A DNA stretch of 37,366 bases, taken from Xanthomonas hortorum pv. cynarae (lineage in GTDB: Bacteria; Pseudomonadota; Gammaproteobacteria; Xanthomonadales; Xanthomonadaceae). The stretch is taken from positions 1 to 37,366 of the forward strand of contig NZ_MDFM01000041.1 of assembly GCF_002939985.1 (NCBI RefSeq). Direction: 5' to 3'. The position numbers and the translations under genes are program-made. Positions 1 through 6,197 of this stretch are shown piece by piece. Each line of letters begins with the position of its first letter. Position 1 is the first letter of the stretch. The notes below the pieces were generated by a model. It ran no database searches. It was given only the letters and a program-made list of their open reading frames with translations, and was not told the origin of the DNA.

Positions 1-35
1 GAGATATCGGTTGGATATGGCTTACGAGGCTTCAT
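1..35 (-). CDS. IS5-family transposase, N-terminal 11 residues only
   Basis: The minus strand reads ATG at 35-33 and encodes MKPRKPYPTDI before leaving the window. The RKPYPTD stretch is the usual opening of IS5-family (IS427/ISL2-like) transposases, which continue with a tryptophan-containing segment and later a DDE catalytic triad; none of that is visible here. The short distance to the element end at about 78 fits this family. The call rests on this opening motif and on the disruption of the neighbouring gene. Confidence 0.6.
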   Translation of the reverse strand, partial: MKPRKPYPTDI

Positions 36-78
36 CCGTATACGTTATCGTGACAAGGGCAAAGTTCATAACACGCTC
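1..78 (-). mobile_element. IS5-family insertion sequence, one end (partial)
   Basis: The window opens inside an insertion sequence. On the minus strand a terminal-repeat-like sequence GAGCGTGTTATGAACTTT (plus 61-78) lies about 25 bases ahead of a transposase start codon, and the homology of the interrupted reverse transcriptase stops exactly here. The bases next to the end read CTAG (78-81), compatible with the TA or YTAR target preferred by IS5-family elements. Only one end is present, so the target duplication and exact boundary (within about 3 bases) cannot be confirmed. Confidence 0.75.
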
Positions 79-80
79 TA

Positions 81-436
81 GGGAAGAACGACTCAATGTC
101 TTCACAAACTGTGATCACTGCTCCCTGATGCAATATTGCATTGCGAACTTGGTCTTGGCCTTTGAGGCTACCGGTAAGATATGCAGGAAAAATTACAGCA
201 GTGAGAAGTCTCTGCTTGATGCGAATTTGGATATCTTTCAGCGGAAATAGCGCATCAAATGTCTGACGGACGCTACCGTCTGGCTTCGCGATAGCTTTAG
301 CAAGGCGGTACCGCTCACTGCTTGTTTCGGCTACACGTTGAAGCATTTCCGGCGGGTAACCCAGCACCCGAGACAAGGCGAGCAGGCTGTGAATCGGCTT
401 GTGGGGATAGCTAGGCGGTTGCTCAAGCTGGCTCAT
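81..436 (-). pseudogene. Reverse transcriptase (retron-type), truncated by an IS element
   Basis: About 118 N-terminal residues of a bacterial reverse transcriptase remain. Visible landmarks are YRLAKAIAKPDGSVRQTF (RT block with the conserved KPDG.R), KDIQIRIKQRLL, FPAYLTGSLKGQDQVRNA, and VCEDIESFFP, which holds the first catalytic aspartate of motif A. Immediately after FFP the frame runs into insertion-sequence DNA and stops at 32-34. The PQG, YADD and VTG blocks are absent, so no active enzyme can be made. The ATG at 436 overlaps the end of the XRE gene by 14 bases, so the two were co-translated. Retron, abortive-infection or other RT classes cannot be separated from this fragment; some retron types are known to carry an HTH partner, which is suggestive only. 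Confidence 0.8.
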
Positions 437-707
437 TCAAAAGATCCAAGGCTGTCATTGCCAGTTGACCGGCTAACTCCTTGTCAATACCCGACAGCTC
501 ACCCTTCTCCGCACCAAGGAAGAAGAGAATTTCGATAGGCACGCGAAGACCTGCCGCGATCTTCTCGATTGTCGATAGCGTAGGGTCGCGCTTGGAGTTC
601 TCCAACATAGAGAGATAAGAGACCGAGCAGCCAGCTAGCTTGGCCAATTCTGCCTGGCTAAGCTGGCGCCGTGCACGACACATCTGTATCGCGTTTCCAA
701 GGTTCAT
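423..707 (-). CDS. XRE-family HTH regulator (Cro/CI type)
   Basis: A 94-residue DNA-binding protein. A Cro/CI-type helix-turn-helix covers about residues 4-60: the scaffold NAIQMCRARRQLSQAELAKL is followed by the recognition segment GCSVSYLSMLENSKRDPTL and the stabilising STIEKIAAGLRVP helix. A short hydrophobic tail (IEILFFLG) and an acidic C-terminus follow and could mediate dimerisation. The ATG at 707 is preferred over an upstream TTG at 719 because GGAA lies at suitable spacing before it. It overlaps the reverse transcriptase start, which implies a two-gene unit in which it regulates, or acts with, the RT. Function inferred from fold only. Confidence 0.8.
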   Translation of the reverse strand: MNLGNAIQMCRARRQLSQAELAKLAGCSVSYLSMLENSKRDPTLSTIEKIAAGLRVPIEILFFLGAEKGELSGIDKELAGQLAMTALDLLNEPA

Positions 708-759
708 AAGAATTTCCAAAACATGAAAGGCTTGTTGCGCCGTGTCGTGTCCATCTCAG

Positions 760-993
760 TCAGTTCATCAAATCAGTAATGTTCGAAACAATTCGAATTA
801 CATTAGCGATGATGGAAAGTACGCGATAAGCCAGCGTTTCTGCTGCCTTCTTGTCCTTACAATCGCAGTTTAATTCCAGCGTTGCGATTACTGCATTGAT
901 TTCTTCGATGACGCTTGCATCGAGTTGGCTTTGATAAACGTCGAGCAAATTTTTGAGCTGCGCGACGCTGTTCTCGTTCGTATGAGTGTCCAC
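760..993 (-). CDS. Small hypothetical protein upstream of XRE-RT
   Basis: A 77-residue protein that I do not recognise. It is predicted mostly helical: a polar N-terminus, an amphipathic stretch around LKNLLDVYQSQLDASVIEEINAVIATLEL, a CDCKDKK turn, and a hydrophobic C-terminal helix (LAYRVLSIIANVIRIVSNI). The GTG at 993 is chosen because AAGGAG sits seven bases ahead of it; a TTG at 1020 would add nine residues. It has the same orientation as the XRE and truncated RT genes, 52 bases upstream, and could be the first gene of that operon. Base composition is less GC-rich than the core genes downstream, consistent with acquired DNA. Confidence 0.5.
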   Translation of the reverse strand: MDTHTNENSVAQLKNLLDVYQSQLDASVIEEINAVIATLELNCDCKDKKAAETLAYRVLSIIANVIRIVSNITDLMN

Positions 994-1532
994 GGGGGAC
1001 TTCTCCTTCAATCCAGGCAAAATTGCCCGCGCCCATTAGCAAAGAAGCCGGAAGGAGCCAACCCGATGCAACAAGCCAATCACCATTCTTCCGCTCTAAG
1101 AACGCGCCCATTGAGCCGGGACGTTCCTCGTACACGGACCGAGACCGAAGGCTCGACGTGCGTACGGCGGATATAGCCTCACCATGGAGTGGGGCAACCT
1201 ATTTAAACAAGGTCGATTAGCTAGCTTCTTTGTACTGGTAATGGAAGGCGAATCACACTGACTAGAACTCAACCGAGCGGTATCACTCGGCCTAGGCACA
1301 GGATAAGCGCAACCTTGTCTAACTGCAAGTATTTTTTTACTGACAGTGAACTTGCTAATCTGGTGGAGGTTTTTTACCTCTCGGCTCTAGGTCTAGGCGA
1401 TGTAGATAGCCTGTCTAATCGTCAGTAGCCGGTAGTTTGCGTCCACCCGAACACCACAATTTGTTTGACGCTGACCAGACCAGGTTTTCCCAACTGCAGC
1501 GGCCCACACGGTGCCCCCTGCCATCCGACCTA
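994..1532. other. Intergenic region between the RT operon and blaI
   Basis: No convincing coding sequence. It is AT-richer than its surroundings and contains two short hairpins: GCAAGT (1325-1330) paired with ACTTGC (1350-1355) enclosing a second stem (TTTACT/AGTGAA), and GAGGT/ACCTC around a T5 loop at 1366-1380. Read on the minus strand these lie upstream of the XRE-RT operon. A retron-type non-coding RNA could be located here, but I see no diagnostic feature of one. Confidence 0.4.
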
Positions 1533-1577
1533 TTGACTACACCTGTCGCCAGGCTTACGGTGGCGACAACTGTAGTC
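1533..1577 (+). promoter_or_regulatory. blaI promoter with mirrored BlaI-type operator
   Basis: A 17-base inverted repeat, 1535-1551 against 1561-1577, matches at 15 of 17 positions across a 9-base spacer. Each arm itself contains the ACA-NN-TGT core of BlaI/MecI operators (TACACCTGT on the left, ACAACTGTA on the right). A -35 box TTGACT (1533-1538) overlaps the left arm, and TACGGT 17 bases later is a possible -10. The layout predicts that the repressor blocks its own promoter and that cleavage by the downstream protease relieves this. Confidence 0.75.
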
Positions 1578-1589
1578 ATGGAGAGCGGC

Positions 1590-1976
1590 ATGCGCGGCAA
1601 GACCATCGGGGACCAGGAGCTGGCCCTGCTGCAACACATCGAAGAACAGCGGCACGCCAGTGTCGGCGAAGTGGCGGCCGCGTTCGGTGAGCCGCGCGGG
1701 CTGGCGCGCTCCACCGTGCTGACCATGATGGAGCGCCTGCGCGCCAAGGGCTTTTTGCGCCGCAAGCAGGTGGAGGGCATGTACCGCTACAGCGCCACCA
1801 CCGGCCAGGACGATGTGGTGCGCTCGGCTGTTGGGCAGTTCGTGGAAAAGACCTTGCAGGGCTCGGTGTCGCCGTTCGTGGCGTGGATGTCGCAGCGCGC
1901 CGAAGTCAGCGATACCGAGCTGGCCGAACTCGAAGCCCTGGTCGCCAAGCTGCAATCGCAGCGCAAGGAGGATTGA
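1590..1976 (+). CDS. BlaI/MecI-family transcriptional repressor
   Basis: A 128-residue winged-helix repressor of the BlaI/MecI/CopY family. Family signatures are the opening GDQELALLQHIEEQRHASVGEVAAAF, the recognition helix region RSTVLTMMERLRAKGFLRRKQV, and the wing EGMYRYSA, followed by a C-terminal dimerisation segment (SPFVAWMSQ...LAELEALVAKL). In this family the repressor dissociates after proteolysis triggered by the paired BlaR1/MecR1 protein. ATG 1590 is preferred because GGAG lies six bases upstream; ATG 1578 would abut the operator. The stop is 3 bases before the M56 protease start, so the genes form one operon. Autoregulation is predicted from the mirrored operator immediately upstream. 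Confidence 0.9.
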   Translation: MRGKTIGDQELALLQHIEEQRHASVGEVAAAFGEPRGLARSTVLTMMERLRAKGFLRRKQVEGMYRYSATTGQDDVVRSAVGQFVEKTLQGSVSPFVAWMSQRAEVSDTELAELEALVAKLQSQRKED

Positions 1977-1979
1977 GCC

Positions 1980-3671
1980 ATGTCGCCCCTGATCGAATCG
2001 CTGTTATGGAAACTCGGCGCCACCAGTGTGCAGACCGCGGTGCTGACACTTGCGGTGTGGGCGCTGTGTCGCGGGGTGAAGCGCTTGCCGGCCACCACGC
2101 AAACCTGGCTGTGGTGGTTGGTAGGCGTGCAGGCCGTGGTTGGCCTGCTGTGGAACGCGCCGCTGCAGTTGCCGGTGTTGCCGGCGCACACGTTTGCATC
2201 TGCGCTTGGCAGCGCCGATGCGTTGGTGCCGATGGCCACGGCCACGGCCGCCGCATCGACAGCAGCCACTGCCAGCGCGACGGCGCACGCCATGGATGTC
2301 ACGGTCTGGTCGTCGTGGGCCACGTGGTTGTTTGCGGTGTGGGCGGCCGGCGTGCTGGTGATCGCGGCCGGCACATTGCGCGCGTATTGGCGCAGCCGTG
2401 CGTTGGTGCGCGCGGCCCAGCCGTGCACCGACGAGGCGTTGGTGCAGTCGCTGCAGATGGCCGCCGAGGCGCACGGCTTGTTGCACCCACCCGCGTTGCG
2501 GCTGTCTTCGCAGATCGATTCGCCGCAGTTGATCGGCCCGTGGCGGCCGGTGTTGCTGCTCCCGGCCAAGCGCCTGGCGCAGATGGCCGACGACGACCTG
2601 GACATGGCGCTGACCCACGAGTTGATCCACCTGCGCCGCCGCGACCTGTGGTGGGGGCTGCTGCCGTCGCTTGCCCAGCATCTGTTCTTCTTCCATCCGC
2701 TTGTGCACCTGGCCGCCCGTGAATACGCCATCGCCCGCGAAGCGGCCTGCGATGCGGCCGTGGTCGCCGGGCATCGCCATTGCCGTCATGACTATGGACG
2801 CCTGCTGCTGCAGTTCGGGGTATCGCCACGTCCGCTCGGTGGCGTGGCAAGTGCCTCGCCGTCGTTCCTCAGCTTGAAGCGCAGGCTGGTGATGTTGCAG
2901 GACACCAGCACCTTTCCGCGGCTGGCCGCGGCGGTGATCCTGGCGACGGTGGCCGTCGCCGGTGTGATGCCGCTGCGCCTGGTCGCAATGCCGGTGCCGG
3001 CCACGTCCACCAGCATGCGGCCCATCGTGGTGACCGCCCCGGCAGCGCAACGCACGCCCGGTACGCCCGGCGGTGTGTCGTTGGTGGATGCCGCAGCGCC
3101 GATGAGTGCACTGCCTGCCCCGGCGCTGCCCGCACTGCCTGCGGCACCGGCTGCCCCGGCGTCGCACGGTGTCATCGCCGATGTGCTGGGTGCCGAGCCA
3201 CTGCCTGGTGCAGATGGGGATGCAACGCAAAGCCGCTGGGATGTGGAGCTGGACCGCGTCAGCCGCGAGGCCGCCGCCACGGCGCTGCGTGATGCGCAGA
3301 GCGCCATGCAGGATGTGCTGGGTGCCGACAACCGCGAGCTTGAACCTCGACAGGAACAGATGCAGGACGCGCAGGACGCGCTGCAGGAAGCACGCGAACA
3401 GCTGGCGTCATTAGGCCCGGAACTGGCGCAGGCCAAACAGGACGCGCAACAGCAGGCGCGCGAAGCCGAGCAACAGATTCGCGAGGTGGCGCAGCAGCAT
3501 CGCCAGGCGCAATACGCCTATGCCGCGGCGGTGCGCCAAGCGGCCGAGCTGACCCGGCATCAGGCCGAAATGGACAAGCAGGCCGCACGTCAGGCCCGCA
3601 TCGAGGCTGCGCGCGCGCAGCAGGAAGCGGCGCAAGCGCAGGCAGACGCCGAAGACGCACAGAACAACTAG
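1980..3671 (+). CDS. M56-family (BlaR1/MecR1-like) membrane metallopeptidase
   Basis: A 563-residue inner-membrane zinc protease. Hydrophobic segments lie near residues 15-30, 42-58, 112-130 and 317-335. The catalytic motif HELIH is at 213-217, with the downstream HPLVHLAAREYAIAREAACD segment (about 239-258) supplying the third ligand, as in MecR1. Unlike BlaR1 there is no penicillin-binding sensor domain. The region after the last membrane segment is Pro/Ala-rich (about 340-400) and then a long Gln/Ala/Glu-rich coiled coil to the C-terminus. The signal sensed is therefore probably not a simple beta-lactam acylation. It is coupled to the BlaI-type repressor 3 bases upstream and presumably cleaves or inactivates it. 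Confidence 0.88.
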   Translation: MSPLIESLLWKLGATSVQTAVLTLAVWALCRGVKRLPATTQTWLWWLVGVQAVVGLLWNAPLQLPVLPAHTFASALGSADALVPMATATAAASTAATASATAHAMDVTVWSSWATWLFAVWAAGVLVIAAGTLRAYWRSRALVRAAQPCTDEALVQSLQMAAEAHGLLHPPALRLSSQIDSPQLIGPWRPVLLLPAKRLAQMADDDLDMALTHELIHLRRRDLWWGLLPSLAQHLFFFHPLVHLAAREYAIAREAACDAAVVAGHRHCRHDYGRLLLQFGVSPRPLGGVASASPSFLSLKRRLVMLQDTSTFPRLAAAVILATVAVAGVMPLRLVAMPVPATSTSMRPIVVTAPAAQRTPGTPGGVSLVDAAAPMSALPAPALPALPAAPAAPASHGVIADVLGAEPLPGADGDATQSRWDVELDRVSREAAATALRDAQSAMQDVLGADNRELEPRQEQMQDAQDALQEAREQLASLGPELAQAKQDAQQQAREAEQQIREVAQQHRQAQYAYAAAVRQAAELTRHQAEMDKQAARQARIEAARAQQEAAQAQADAEDAQNN

Positions 3672-4168
3672 GAGTCAGTAACGCCACCACTGCGCTCACC
3701 GCCACGTGAGCACGGCCGCTGCGCGGAGTCGTCATTGACCACGCGCACGCACTGGTTCTGAGCGCAGCATCCGCACCCAGCTGACGGCCGCTCGCTCCGT
3801 CATGCTGGCGACCCAAGATCGCCGAACACAGCGAGCCAGCAGTCGCGGGCTCGCTGCTGACCGTACGTCGCGTCAGCACCGTCTCTAGCGGCCACGCCTC
3901 GGCAACGTGTGGTGTGCAGTCACCGATCCGCTCCTGGCCGTGCACGGCCGGCAGACCCGTGCCAGCGGTAATGACACCAGGCACCTGCCGGCATCGTGCG
4001 ATCGCATCGCGCCAGGCAGCACCTGCATCGACACGGGCTCGCCACAGCCCGGCACTTCCTGCGTGACGACGCTGCGCAGCGTCGGCAACGCCGTGGCCGC
4101 GTGATCGCTGTTTCCCACCCCGCCTGCGTGTCCTGCGCAGGCGGTACCTACCGAGCTGTGACCTTCGT
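3672..4168. other. Non-coding gap downstream of the M56 gene
   Basis: About 500 bases without a supportable gene. It holds a 6-bp inverted repeat GCTCAC/GTGAGC (3694-3711) just after the protease stop, which could be a weak terminator but lacks a T-tract, and a perfect 14-base palindrome GGCCGTGCACGGCC (3936-3949). No second BlaI-type operator was seen before the next gene. Confidence 0.4.
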
Positions 4169-4179
4169 GGAGATCTCTC

Positions 4180-5043
4180 ATGATCCAGACCGCTTCCCCA
4201 TTGCTGTGCCTACGCACCGCGTTGCTGCTGGCCATCGCCGCACTCGCCGGTCCCTCGCTGATCGCAACCGCGTCTGCAACCACATCTGCATCGCATACGC
4301 TTGCGTTGGCTGCCGTGCCCGCATCGCCTGTCATACCGGCACTGCCTGCACCTGCGGCTTCTCCTGTCGCGCCAACGGCGATTGCGCCAACAGCGCCTTT
4401 GGCACCCGTCGCACCGGTCGCACCCAGTGCACCCAGTGCACCCAGTGCAGCAGCCCCGGTTGCACCGCGAGCCGGAGCAAACGCACCGTGCGGCAAAGCC
4501 ACCGCAACCAACCAGGACGAAGGCGATGCCTATGTGTTGGTGCACGGCGAGCATCAGGTCATGCATGGCTCGCGCAGCGATCTGCAGACCGCACGCGCCT
4601 ATGCCGGCAATGGCCAGCGCGTGTTGTGGTTCCGTGCCGATGGCGTGCAATACCTGGTGCGTAATCCGACGCTGATGCATCGGCTGAGCGCGGCGCATGT
4701 CCGCAGCCAGCAATTGGCCGACGCCCAGGCCACCTTGGCGGCACGTCAGCATGCGCTGAGCGAGCGCCAGGCCGCACTGGCCGCACAGCTCTCTGCACAG
4801 ACCGAGCCGCGTGCGCTCCAGGCCTCGACACGCATGCCGTCAGCCGCTGCATCCGCATCCTCGCAACAGGGCGCGATGCCCGAGGCGCTGCAGGCATTGG
4901 CCAGGGAGCAACGTGCATTGGCCGACAGGCAGGCCGCGTTGGCGACCAAGCAGGCCGGTGCCTCCAAGCTGGCCACGCGCGAAGCGCTGAAGGTGCTGCG
5001 CGAGGCGTTGGACCGTGGCCTGGTCACACGGGTCTCCGGCTAG
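4180..5043 (+). CDS. Secreted coiled-coil protein, probable BlaI/M56 regulon member
   Basis: A 287-residue protein with an N-terminal signal-like hydrophobic segment (LRTALLLAIAALAGPSLIATASA, about 11-33). A Pro/Ala/Val low-complexity stretch with APVAP and APSAPSAPS repeats follows to about residue 100, then a short globular part reading DAYVLVHGEHQVMHGSRSDL and QRVLWFRADGVQYLVRNP, and a Gln/Ala-rich coiled coil (about 165-275). The WFRADG.YLV segment resembles proteins I recall lying next to BlaI/M56 pairs in other xanthomonads. This is recollection rather than a search, and the function is unknown. GGAG lies seven bases before ATG 4180. Its coiled-coil composition echoes the C-terminus of the M56 protein upstream, so the two could interact in the periplasm. 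Confidence 0.7.
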   Translation: MIQTASPLLCLRTALLLAIAALAGPSLIATASATTSASHTLALAAVPASPVIPALPAPAASPVAPTAIAPTAPLAPVAPVAPSAPSAPSAAAPVAPRAGANAPCGKATATNQDEGDAYVLVHGEHQVMHGSRSDLQTARAYAGNGQRVLWFRADGVQYLVRNPTLMHRLSAAHVRSQQLADAQATLAARQHALSERQAALAAQLSAQTEPRALQASTRMPSAAASASSQQGAMPEALQALAREQRALADRQAALATKQAGASKLATREALKVLREALDRGLVTRVSG

Positions 5044-5249
5044 TCGCATCGTGTCGCCATCGTGCGCGGGCAAGCTGGATACGCTGGTGCCTGTCTGCTC
5101 GCCGATACTGAGCAACAGGCATCAACCACGCACACAGGTGTCGCCATCACACACAAAATTCAACGTGCTGCAAACGCCTGCTTAAACGAAATATTCGGTC
5201 TTTCGATAGGGCAAATACGCCGTCGATTGTGAGTTGGCGAGATTGCGTA

Positions 5250-5368
5250 CCCTCACCCCAACTCCCGCTCCGCGCCCCGGCCCGCGCTTGCGGCGCGGGC
5301 GCTCCAAGGCACGCGCGCCAGTGGCACGCAAGCCGTGCCTTATCGCCCCGGAGGGAGAGGGCTTCTGC
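5250..5368. repeat. REP-like palindromic intergenic element, copy 1
   Basis: A mosaic of strong inverted repeats opens with CCCTCACCCCAAC and ends with GGGAGAGGG, the two arms of the intergenic repeat common in Xanthomonas. Inside are a perfect 8-bp hairpin GCCCGCGC/GCGCGGGC with a TTGCG loop (5280-5300) and a second 8-bp stem AAGGCACG/CGTGCCTT (5306-5341). It lies downstream of both the 4180 gene (plus) and the 5390 gene (minus), where it could end transcription from either side. A related element is at about 24050-24094 in the opposite orientation. Confidence 0.6.
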
Positions 5369-5389
5369 ATTCGCCATATAAGCCCAACT

Positions 5390-6187
5390 TCAAACCTCAT
5401 ACACCTCACGAAACGCGTCCATGTCCTTGAAGGTACAAAAGTGGAAACGCGGCACCGTGATCGGGCCTGCCGCCGCAAGCCGCTTCAACCAATCGCCCAC
5501 CGCAAGGCGATAGGCCACCTGCTCAGCCGCATCGAGCGTCTCGCACAGGTAAGCCAACGAGATGTGGAAGCGGAAATTGGTGTAATCCGGGCGCTGCAGT
5601 TTGGTCAACGTCATCAATGCCTGACGCGCCGTCTCCAACCGCTGCGCGGTGGCTGCATCGGCAGGCAGCAACGGAATCAGCAGATTGTCGTGGCTGCCGG
5701 TCCTGGCCGCCGTGGGGTCGACCAGAAACCGGCACGCGCCGAGCGGTGCAGCATCGCGCTGCTGCAACCGCGACAGGAAGCTGGCGTTGATGTCGGCCAA
5801 CGCCACATCGCGCGCCAGATCGCTCGGCCATGGCCCGTGCGCGCGGTCGGTTTCATTGACCCCGCCCAGCAAGGTCACGTGATAGCTGCTCGGCGGCAAC
5901 ACGGCCAGCTTGTTGGCGAAGCGCTGCTCGGGCAATTCGCGGTAGATCTCCAGCACCCGGTCGAAACTGTCGTAGCCATCGCTCTGCTGTTCGAGATGGC
6001 CCACAAACGTATTGCCGGCAAACGGCATCGGCCGTCTGGAGCGCAGGAACTTGCGGCCCACATCCGGCGGCGGCGCTTTATCGGCAAGATCGGCGAGCAC
6101 CGGCAACGCGGTGGACAGCAACGAGGCGCCGGCAGCAGCGGCCAGCAGCCGGCGGCGGCTGAAGGTGGTATCCAGACATGGCGACAT
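5390..6187 (-). CDS. DUF1868-like 2H phosphoesterase-type protein with Tat signal
   Basis: A 265-residue exported protein. The N-terminus carries a twin-arginine signal, TTFSRRRLLAAAAGASLL, ending near PVLA. The mature part has the two H-x-[S/T] motifs that define the 2H phosphoesterase fold: YHVTLLGG and FHISLAYL, with the second about 100 residues later. The GNTFVGHLEQQ and DYTNFRFHISLAY contexts fit DUF1868. The substrate is unknown; 2H enzymes act on cyclic phosphates or related phosphoesters. The ATG at 6187 follows GAGGAG by six bases, and the TonB receptor stop is only 10 bases upstream, so the gene is co-transcribed with the receptor. The pair may import and process a phosphorylated ligand in the periplasm, which is inference. 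Confidence 0.75.
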   Translation of the reverse strand: MSPCLDTTFSRRRLLAAAAGASLLSTALPVLADLADKAPPPDVGRKFLRSRRPMPFAGNTFVGHLEQQSDGYDSFDRVLEIYRELPEQRFANKLAVLPPSSYHVTLLGGVNETDRAHGPWPSDLARDVALADINASFLSRLQQRDAAPLGACRFLVDPTAARTGSHDNLLIPLLPADAATAQRLETARQALMTLTKLQRPDYTNFRFHISLAYLCETLDAAEQVAYRLAVGDWLKRLAAAGPITVPRFHFCTFKDMDAFREVYEV

Positions 6188-6197
6188 ACACAGCTCC

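Noticed and set aside
994..1436. Possible retron msr-msd RNA upstream of the XRE-RT operon
   Set aside because: Only short hairpins are present; no paired terminal repeats or priming-guanosine context could be identified.
3907..4104. 65-codon plus-strand frame between the M56 gene and the coiled-coil gene
   Set aside because: No ribosome binding site and no protein-like pattern; likely chance in GC-rich DNA.
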